From positions 1 to 64,000 of the forward strand of contig CAMAQH010000020.1 in NCBI GenBank assembly GCA_945860295.1: a DNA stretch of 64,000 nucleotides, read 5' to 3'. Position numbers and translations under genes: made by a program. Shown one piece after another: positions 57,450-64,000 of this stretch (position 1 is its first letter; every line of letters begins with the position of its first letter). The DNA comes from Prosthecobacter debontii. GTDB lineage: Bacteria > Verrucomicrobiota > Verrucomicrobiia > Verrucomicrobiales > Verrucomicrobiaceae. The notes below the pieces were generated by a model, which did no database searches, was not told where the DNA came from, and saw only the letters and a list, made by a program, of their open reading frames with translations.

Positions 57450-60400
57450 TTACTTCACCTTCATCACGCCGCGCATGATCACCCAGTGGCCAGGGAAGGT
57501 GCAGACGTAGGGGTAGTCGCCGGGCTTTGTCGGAGCAGTGAAGCGCAGGGTTTCAGCGGTGTTAGGATTGAGCAGTTTGGTGTGGTGCAGGATCTTGTCG
57601 GTGACGGGAATGAAGTTCTTTTTGATGCCGTCGGGATCTTTGGCCATTTCGTTGCCGGCGAGGCCTATTTCTTCAACGCTACCAGGCAAACAAAGGGCAA
57701 GATTATGCGCGGTGGCGTCGGGGTTGTTGAAGACGAGGCTTACGGGCTGTCCGGCCTTCACGCTGAACTCAGTTTTGTCGAAGAGCATGCGCTCACGCAC
57801 GCAGTTGATGGTGATTTTGGCGACGCCGGGTTGCTTGTCGAAGGCGGTTTCCTGCACGGTCTTTTTCTTTTCGCCAAAGCCAGGCTTGTAGCTCTTGGCG
57901 AAGGTGTCAAATAAAGCGGCGACCTTTAAATTGCCTTCGCTTTTCCAATGACGTGACAGTGCCTCGCTGCCGAGTGCGGTGCGGATGGCGTATTTCAAAT
58001 GGTCGCCCATGGGTTTGTCGATGGTTCCCACAATGGCATCGAGCGCAGGCTTCGTGCCCAAGTAGCTTGCCGCGATGACGGCTTGGAGGCGGACAAGTTG
58101 GTTCTCGTCATTGGCGCGCTTGGTCAGTTGCTCGATGGCATCTGGCAGGCCGCCGTGGCGAAGTTGTTGAGTGGCCGCTGCACGAGCGAGGTGATCATCG
58201 CAGTTGAGCACTTGAATAAGCAAGTCGGTGTTCTGGCTGCTGATCGTGCGGTAGGTCCAAAGCGCTTCGACTTGATGATGACGATAGCGCGCGTCCTTTG
58301 GATTGAGTTTGGCCACCCAGGCATCGAGCGCTGCTTTGATTTCGTTGGCATTGCGCTCGCGCAGTTCGCGCTTGGCTTGGTAGCGCCAGCGGTAGTGCGG
58401 GCTTTTGAGAAGATCGAGCAGAGCAGGGATGGGTGCTCCGGCGATGACGGGCGGCTCGGCGAGTGTGGCTCCCTTTGGCACAATGCGCCAGATGCGGCCG
58501 CTGGTGCGGAGTCGGCGAGGATCACGCAGCGAATACTGCGCGTGACCTTTGATGGGGTTGTACCAGTCGCAGATGTAGAAGTCGCCGCGTGGGCCGACTT
58601 TCACATCGGTGGGGATGAAGCTCAGGTTGGTCGAGAAGATGATGTCGCCGATTTTCTTTTCTTCGAAGTGATCGTCCTTCTCGATCCACTGATGCATCTC
58701 GATGTTGTTCGTCGGCTTGTAGCGCGCCTTGATGAAGCCGCCCTGCAACTCCAGCGGGTAGAAGTCGAAATCGACAAACTCCTGGCCGCAGGTGCCGGAA
58801 TAGGCGGGCAATTTGCCAGCGCCCGGATGTTGCTCGGGGTAGGGAGGATTCGTGGCGTGGAAGGCATCTGCGAAGATCGGATGACTGGCGACATGATGGC
58901 CCCAATCATCAAAAGTAACTCCCCAGGGATTCGTGCTCGGGTAAGAGCCAAAGGTGGAGAGTTTTTGCGTGTCGGTGCGCAGGCTAAACCAGCCGGAGTT
59001 GTCCATACGCACCGCTCCATAAGCCGTCTCGACTTGGGAATGAAGAAAAATGGCATCGCGGAAGATCAAATCACCATCCGGAGTCCAAACGAAGTCATGC
59101 AAAGCATGGTGCGAATCCTCGGTGCCGAAGCCGGTGAAGACCTGACGACGAAAGTCCGCTTTGCCGTCGCCATCGGTGTCTTTGAGGAAGCTCAAATGAG
59201 GCTCATCAGAGACATAGACGCCGCCATCACCGAACTCGAAGGCGAGCGGAATGTGCAGCTTGTCAGCCCACACTTTGCAGGTGTCTGCGCGGCCATCATT
59301 GTTGGTGTCTTCGAGCACGAGAAGCCGATCCGCAGGCTCCTGACCAGGATAGAGATGCGGGTAAGCCTGCGAGGTGCTCACCCACATGCGTCCTTTCGTA
59401 TCAAAACGGATCTGGATCGGATTTGCGATCTCTGGGAACTGCTCTTCACTGGCGAAAAGATTTACCTCAAAGCGGGGATCGACCTTGAAGGCGGCGAGTT
59501 CATTGGCTGGCGTCATCCACTCGTTCGCGCCTTTGCTTTCCTTCGTCGTGGGCATCGCTGGGACGTTGCTGTCATCCACTGGCTTGTCTTTGCCAGCGGC
59601 CAAGCTCCAGATCCGCTGGTCGCGATTGCTCACCATCACATCAAAGCTGCGCATCGCAGGCAGGAAATCGAGGTAGCCGTAGTCCTTGTTGCGATCGCCT
59701 GTGTAGTAGAAGCCGTTCAGTGGCCGATAACGCTGGAAGAACTGCTTGTTCTTGTCGGCGATGGCTGCACGCAATTCAGGTGAAGTCTCGGGTGCACTGA
59801 CTTCAAAGATCGCACGATACATAGCTTCACTCAAAGCCGCATAGCCTGCGTCTTCGAGATGCACACCATTAAAGGTGAGCCCCTTCATTGCCGGCAACAT
59901 GGGTTCAAATACATTGGCGAAACCAACCTTCTCTGTTGCGGCCACTTCTCCCATCGCTGTCGTGTAGGCGGCGATGCGGGCGTTGTTCAGCGTCGCCGCA
60001 GGCACACCTTTTACGTCCTCATTCGCCGTGGGTGATACCAGCACGATGCGTGGCCCCGTTTTGCCATTGTAGGCATGCGTTTTTAGCTCCTGCACGAATG
60101 CTGTGACCCGCTGTTTGAACTCTGGCAGTTTCTGCACGCCACCGAATGATTCATTGAACCCAAACGCCGCGAAGATCATATCCGCCTTTTGTGCGGTGAG
60201 GTGCTGATTCAGTGTGCCGAAGTTTTCGGGTCGCGGCATCAGGTCCACTTCATCCGCCGCCCATGCGAGCGTGCGAATCACGAGTCTGAGATCTACATGA
60301 CCCTTTTGCAGCATCGCCTCAAAATACGGGAACTGCGCTCCGCGATCAAACAACGTGTTGCCGATGAAAACGACATGATCGCCCTTCTTCAGTGCGAGCG

Positions 60401-60632
60401 GCAGTTTTGTTTCCACCGCAGCCGTTACCGCAGGCAGAGGCAGCGTTTTCTCCGACGAATAGTATTTCGCCAACTCAGGATCTTCGGGTGGTGCAGGCTT
60501 GCCGGTATCGGTGTTCTTGGCGTCCTTAACATTCACCGTGGCCTCGAGCTTTTTGGCGGGCTTGGTTTGCTGCGCCACTGCAACTGAGTTCATCAATGCG
60601 AGACTGAGGAGGATTGGGAGGATTTGGATCAT
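57450..60632 (-). CDS. Large PVC-type protein: SGNH/GDSL-like domain + membrane-bound dehydrogenase beta-propeller + HEAT repeats + C-terminal azurin/plastocyanin-like copper domain
   Basis: 1060 aa; ADMIFAAFGFNESFGG...FNGVHLEDAGYAAL (SGNH); DTNNDGRADTCKVWADKLHIPLAFEFGDGGVYVSDEPHLSFLKDTDGDGKADFRRQVFTGFGTEDSHHALHDFVW; C-terminal NNPDATAHNLALCLPG...GDYPYVCTFPGHWVIMRGVMKVK with His/Cys/His/Met ligands. Confidence 0.88.
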   Translation of the reverse strand: MIQILPILLSLALMNSVAVAQQTKPAKKLEATVNVKDAKNTDTGKPAPPEDPELAKYYSSEKTLPLPAVTAAVETKLPLALKKGDHVVFIGNTLFDRGAQFPYFEAMLQKGHVDLRLVIRTLAWAADEVDLMPRPENFGTLNQHLTAQKADMIFAAFGFNESFGGVQKLPEFKQRVTAFVQELKTHAYNGKTGPRIVLVSPTANEDVKGVPAATLNNARIAAYTTAMGEVAATEKVGFANVFEPMLPAMKGLTFNGVHLEDAGYAALSEAMYRAIFEVSAPETSPELRAAIADKNKQFFQRYRPLNGFYYTGDRNKDYGYLDFLPAMRSFDVMVSNRDQRIWSLAAGKDKPVDDSNVPAMPTTKESKGANEWMTPANELAAFKVDPRFEVNLFASEEQFPEIANPIQIRFDTKGRMWVSTSQAYPHLYPGQEPADRLLVLEDTNNDGRADTCKVWADKLHIPLAFEFGDGGVYVSDEPHLSFLKDTDGDGKADFRRQVFTGFGTEDSHHALHDFVWTPDGDLIFRDAIFLHSQVETAYGAVRMDNSGWFSLRTDTQKLSTFGSYPSTNPWGVTFDDWGHHVASHPIFADAFHATNPPYPEQHPGAGKLPAYSGTCGQEFVDFDFYPLELQGGFIKARYKPTNNIEMHQWIEKDDHFEEKKIGDIIFSTNLSFIPTDVKVGPRGDFYICDWYNPIKGHAQYSLRDPRRLRTSGRIWRIVPKGATLAEPPVIAGAPIPALLDLLKSPHYRWRYQAKRELRERNANEIKAALDAWVAKLNPKDARYRHHQVEALWTYRTISSQNTDLLIQVLNCDDHLARAAATQQLRHGGLPDAIEQLTKRANDENQLVRLQAVIAASYLGTKPALDAIVGTIDKPMGDHLKYAIRTALGSEALSRHWKSEGNLKVAALFDTFAKSYKPGFGEKKKTVQETAFDKQPGVAKITINCVRERMLFDKTEFSVKAGQPVSLVFNNPDATAHNLALCLPGSVEEIGLAGNEMAKDPDGIKKNFIPVTDKILHHTKLLNPNTAETLRFTAPTKPGDYPYVCTFPGHWVIMRGVMKVK

Positions 60633-60727
60633 GGCGTGAGAGTGGAATGGAGGCGTGTTTATCTATCCCGCGGTAGGCTACGGAACCGGACACAGATGGG
60701 TGAATCAAAAGCGGCGCATCAGTGCGC

Positions 60728-61547
60728 TCACGGACGGGTCACTCGTGTCATGACCGCAGGCTCTGTCCATTTCCAGAATTTGAGGGAGAGGAGCTTGGGG
60801 TAGTTCTGCGGATCGGTGGCTAGTGAGCTGTGAGGACCGTCTTTGTTGGGTGTTATGCTGCCCTGGAGTTCGCCGGACTTGATGGCAGCGGTGACGACAT
60901 CGTGGTTGATCGACCAGAGGATGAAGACGCCTGACTTGGGTGAGCGAATCAGATGCAGCGTGCCTATGTCGGGTTTTGAGGTGTCCTTTAAGATGGCGGA
61001 GATCTTTTGATCAAACCTGTCATCGACAGCGATGTTGGCTTTGAAAGGGTAGGGCTTCTGGAAGCCATCGCTATAGAAGAGGAAGAGCGGGTTCTTGGTG
61101 AGCTGTGGCGCGTCGGGGCAGATGTAGGGCACGGTGACCATGAGGGCGGCGTCCTAAATAAGCACGCCGACATAGTGATGATCGGGTTGATAATCCCCCG
61201 GGCGATGGGCGATGGCGATGTCGGCATGTCACTTGCGGATGACGCGGATGATTTTCTGGCGGTTCTCCAGTGAGGGCATGAGTTCGCCTTAGTGGATGAT
61301 GAGCACCTCGGTGGTGGCTCCGACGACGGCAACTGCTTTCCTCACTTCCGCCGATGTCGCCGTTGGTTAGAGAGTCAAGTTTGACGTGATGCCCGAGCTT
61401 GGCCTACTTCGCCGTGGCGCCGCCTGCTTTAAACTGGGCGTCATCAGGATCTGGACCAAAGATGATGATGCGGAGTTTGCCGTCACTTTCCTGTGCATGC
61501 AGTGAAGCGATGCCGATGATGAAGAGAAGGAGAAGGCGGTGGAGCAT
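60728..61547 (-). pseudogene. PIG-L (LmbE-like) deacetylase family pseudogene
   Basis: Manual minus-strand translation from ATG at 61547: signal peptide ...DGKLRIIIFGPDPDDAQFKAGGATAK*AKLGHHVKLDSLTNGDIG / (frameshift) AEVRKAVAVVGATTEVLIIH*GELMPSLENRQKIIRVIRK*HADIAIAHRPGDYQPDHHYVGVLI*DAALMVTVPYICPDAPQL... Four in-frame stops and one frameshift/deletion. Confidence 0.85.
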
Positions 61548-61600
61548 GGTAAACAATACGCATGATGAAGCCACATTTAGTGAAGCTACCTTGAGCCATG

Positions 61601-61634
61601 AAAAAACCCGCGCGGATCATTGTCCGACGCGGGT
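61601..61634 (-). terminator. Rho-independent terminator-like hairpin
   Basis: Minus-strand reading ACCCGCG-TCGGACAATGATCCG-CGCGGGTTTTTTC, downstream of the HhH gene. Confidence 0.75.
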
Positions 61635-61654
61635 ATGGATTGGTGAGTGATCGT

Positions 61655-62161
61655 TTATTTTTTCTTGGCTTTCCCTGCGGTGTCTTCGTCTGTTTTCTTT
61701 TTGCTGGAAGACTTGGTCTTGGACGGCGCTTTTTTCTTGGCTTCTGTTTTGGGCTTATCTGACTCTTCTCTAGTGGCTTCAGGGGAGCCTGCTTTGGCGT
61801 GGGCGACGATCTCAGTGAAGGTCATTTCACCAACGCCATCTACCATGACTAAATCGACAGGGTCTTTGAATGGGCGGGCCTTCTTGATAGCTGCGGCACG
61901 TGTTTCTCCAACGCCTGGCAGTGACTGAACCGCTTTGACATCACCTTCGTTAATGAGGTCCAGTAGTTTAGTTCGCTGACTCGGAGTCAGTGTCTTGGCT
62001 AGTGCTATGGCCCTGATCGATGGGCCTTCGCTGGCGGCTTCAGATTTGGCTGCGGCTGTGGACTTGGCTGTAGATTTCTTTTTAGCAGGTGTCTCTGCGG
62101 CGGAACTGAAGGCAGCGAGACCGAGACCGAGGGTGAGGAGGCAAGTGAGGATGAGCTTCAT
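61655..62161 (-). CDS. Secreted helix-hairpin-helix (ComEA-like) protein with Lys/Ser-rich tail
   Basis: Signal peptide MKLILTCLLTLGLGLAAFSSA; LLDLINEGDVKAVQSLPGVGETRAAAIKKARPFKDPVDLVMVDGVGEMTFTEIV; tail KTEAKKKAPSKTKSSSKKK. Start at internal Met 62161. Confidence 0.78.
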   Translation of the reverse strand: MKLILTCLLTLGLGLAAFSSAAETPAKKKSTAKSTAAAKSEAASEGPSIRAIALAKTLTPSQRTKLLDLINEGDVKAVQSLPGVGETRAAAIKKARPFKDPVDLVMVDGVGEMTFTEIVAHAKAGSPEATREESDKPKTEAKKKAPSKTKSSSKKKTDEDTAGKAKKK

Positions 62162-62242
62162 AGGTGTATAGTTTACTTTTAACATATTAAAGTCTAATAG
62201 ATGAATTAGATGTACGGCGAGCACTAATTTAATTTTTTATAG

Positions 62243-62279
62243 AAAAAAACCGCCATTGGTACGATTACCTGATGGCGGG
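62243..62279 (-). terminator. Rho-independent terminator-like hairpin
   Basis: Minus-strand reading CCGCCAT-CAGGTAATCGTACCA-ATGGCGG followed by TTTTTTTC, downstream of 62303..63019. Confidence 0.7.
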
Positions 62280-62302
62280 TAGAAATGTTTAGATGGCAGG
62301 CG

Positions 62303-63019
62303 TTACGCTGCTTGCTTCTTACCTTTGCCTCTGGCGGTAGGCTTGGCAGGCGCAGACACTTTTTCGCTTGGCTTTGGCAGAGTGGCTTTGGCGGTTTCCC
62401 ATTCAGGGTTCAGGGTGGCTTCACGAACGGATAGATTACGGAAGTCAACGGACTGGCCGCCTACGGTGAAACCTGGGGCGAGTTTGCTATTCTTGAAAAG
62501 ACCACTACTGCCCCAGGCGACGTGGTCATCGACCTGGCCGAGCATGCTGTCGCCGACCATTTCCATGCGGACTTTGTGCCAAGTTCCAGTCGCGAGTTCG
62601 GCAGGGAGGCGGGCAAAGATGACTGACTTGTCCGGGCCTTCATGATCGTTGTCATCACGCTGAATAGTCACTGAATTGGGAGTGATGCTGATGCGCGCCA
62701 TGTGGTCTTTAGCGCCGTTGATGGAGAGGCTGGTGCTTTTGGCACCTAAAAATTTGAATTCATATTCGATGACGAAATCCTGGAGTTTGTTCGGCAGGCG
62801 GGTGACGGCACCGTGCTTGTCTTCGGCCACTTCAGAGCCTCGCATGACGCCTTCCACGAGTTCCCATTTACCTTTGGCTGACTTCCATGGGGCGGCGGGA
62901 GGGCTGTCGAGTTTGCTTTCAAAGATGACCGCACCAGGGATGGCGAGGAGTGCTTTGTCGGCGGCGGAGGCGGTGAGGCTGAGCGCGAGCAGTGCGGAGA
63001 GTGACGATGTTGTTTTCAC
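62303..63019 (-). CDS. Secreted DUF1080/LamG-like protein
   Basis: Signal peptide; VIFESKLDSPPAAPWKSAKGKWELVEGVMRGSEVAEDKHGAVTRLPNKLQDFVIEYEFKFLGAKSTSLSINGAKDHMARISI. Confidence 0.72.
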   Translation of the reverse strand: MKTTSSLSALLALSLTASAADKALLAIPGAVIFESKLDSPPAAPWKSAKGKWELVEGVMRGSEVAEDKHGAVTRLPNKLQDFVIEYEFKFLGAKSTSLSINGAKDHMARISITPNSVTIQRDDNDHEGPDKSVIFARLPAELATGTWHKVRMEMVGDSMLGQVDDHVAWGSSGLFKNSKLAPGFTVGGQSVDFRNLSVREATLNPEWETAKATLPKPSEKVSAPAKPTARGKGKKQAA

Positions 63020-63136
63020 GGGCGCAGGGAAACGCGGGATGATTGCGCCATGTTGCGATTATCTGCCGCAGACATTTTTTCTTTTCCCCTGAACAATTTC
63101 GTCCTAGTCTCAGACTAACTGACCCACAGTTAATCC

Positions 63137-63439
63137 ATGAAAACACTCACACTATCCCTCCTTGCTGTAATTAGCATCTCATCCTGCGCTACTGGTCCGA
63201 ATGCCCAAACAGGCTCGGTCATTGGCGCTCTTGGTGGCGCTGCTGTTGGCGGCATCATTGGCAATCAAAGTGGTCGCGGCCTTGAAGGCGCACTCATCGG
63301 CGGCGGTATCGGCGCTCTTGGTGGCAATGCCATCGGCAACTCACAGGACCAGCGTAACAATCAGCAATACAACAACAACTATCGCCAGCAGCAGCGCCGC
63401 CCATCGGGCTACTACCAAAACGGCCAGCCTTACTATTAG
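63137..63439 (+). CDS. Glycine-zipper lipoprotein
   Basis: Lipobox ISISSCA; GSVIGALGGAAVGGIIGNQSGRGLEGALIGGGIGALGGNAIGNSQDQR glycine zipper; Q/N/Y-rich tail. Confidence 0.88.
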   Translation: MKTLTLSLLAVISISSCATGPNAQTGSVIGALGGAAVGGIIGNQSGRGLEGALIGGGIGALGGNAIGNSQDQRNNQQYNNNYRQQQRRPSGYYQNGQPYY

Positions 63440-63468
63440 GCTTCAGCCGAACAGGCTTTCTATCGAAG

Positions 63469-63499
63469 AGCGCGATCTGGAGACAGGTCGCGCTTTTTT
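63469..63499 (+). terminator. Rho-independent terminator-like hairpin
   Basis: AGCGCGA-TCTGGAGACAGG-TCGCGCT followed by TTTTTTG, downstream of the glycine-zipper gene. Confidence 0.7.
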
Positions 63500-63528
63500 G
63501 TTTCCCTTTGCGGTGCCATGGGTGGCGC

Positions 63529-64000
63529 ATGGGAAAATCTGACTTTGTTTTTGCAACTTGCCGAGCTGGCTGGGAATCGTCTCTGAAACGAGAGGTGGCT
63601 GCGCGGCATGGCCGTCTGCTGACGCCTGCCTTTATGCGCCCGCAATTGATCACCTGGAAATCGCAGACGCCACTGTCGGCTGAGTTTGAGTTGGGTGGGG
63701 CCTTTGCGCCTGTCAGTGGCTTCTCTATCGGAATGGCACGCTCGGCAGAAGAGGTGGCGCTGCGCGTATCTGAGGCTGGCATTCAGGCCGCTGATCTGCA
63801 TGTTTTTCCCAGAATCATCGCTGAAGATGGGGTGACGCCTGAGGTCTGGTTGCGCATGGATAAGATCAAGGCGGCGGTCGAGCAAGTCTGCCCACTTTTG
63901 CCAGAGGCAGTTAATGTGATCGATCTGATCATCGGTGAGGAAGGTGAGCCTTGGTTCGTCGGCACGCATCGGCGCAGTCCGGCAGCGCATCCAAATGCTG
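63529..64000 (+). CDS. RlmM-like (THUMP/SAM methyltransferase) protein, truncated by the window end
   Basis: Manual translation from ATG 63529: MGKSDFVFATCRAGWESSLKREVAARHGRLLTPAFMRPQLITWKSQTPLSAEFELGGAFAPVSGFSIGMARSAEEVALRVSEAGIQAADLHVFPR...; frame open to position 64000. Confidence 0.65.
   Translation, partial: MGKSDFVFATCRAGWESSLKREVAARHGRLLTPAFMRPQLITWKSQTPLSAEFELGGAFAPVSGFSIGMARSAEEVALRVSEAGIQAADLHVFPRIIAEDGVTPEVWLRMDKIKAAVEQVCPLLPEAVNVIDLIIGEEGEPWFVGTHRRSPAAHPNA

Noticed and set aside
57999-59783. 594-aa plus-strand ORF
   Set aside because: Fully antisense to the well-supported SGNH/dehydrogenase/copper protein; composition (runs of V/G/A/E/D/I) is typical of a GC-rich antisense frame; no domain motifs.
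60728-61141. 137-aa ORF as an independent hypothetical gene
   Set aside because: It is the 3' remnant of the PIG-L pseudogene; upstream similarity continues through stops.
1-64000. Search for CRISPR arrays, tRNAs, transposases or phage genes
   Set aside because: No regularly spaced repeats, no clear TTCGANNCC T-loop contexts with cloverleaf arms, and no DDE/tyrosine recombinase motifs seen by eye; a tRNAscan/ISfinder run is needed to be certain.

Overview
The window has the gene content of a Verrucomicrobia/PVC-type chromosome. This lineage call is an inference from membrane-bound-dehydrogenase/CxxCH proteins, alternative complex III and DUF1080-like proteins. I saw no rRNA, tRNA, CRISPR array or transposase. 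Left part: a Zn-ribbon MotA/TolQ/ExbB protein (cut by the window edge), bamA-ompH-lpxD, alternative complex III genes actABCD on the minus strand, ddl, a large heme-c PVC protein, a NYN-domain protein and a nitrilase-family amidase. Middle part (about 20.9-53.0 kb): a large surface-glycan region. It holds two GDP-fucose-type gene sets and a tight 12-gene minus-strand operon containing pseB, pseC, pseF, pseG and pseI but no recognisable pseH. Methyltransferases, an ATP-grasp ligase, an amidohydrolase and an HMGL-like aldolase fusion are interleaved in that operon. Next to it is an ACP / FkbH-like HAD / [AAC(3)-like + DUF4910-like] fusion operon, which I propose makes and transfers a glyceryl-type acyl group to the nonulosonic acid. 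Right part: SNF2 helicase, a very large SGNH/dehydrogenase/HEAT/blue-copper protein, a PIG-L deacetylase pseudogene with four in-frame stops and a frameshift, an HhH protein, a glycine-zipper lipoprotein and a 3'-truncated RlmM-like gene. All assignments come from reading translated motifs; no database search was possible.
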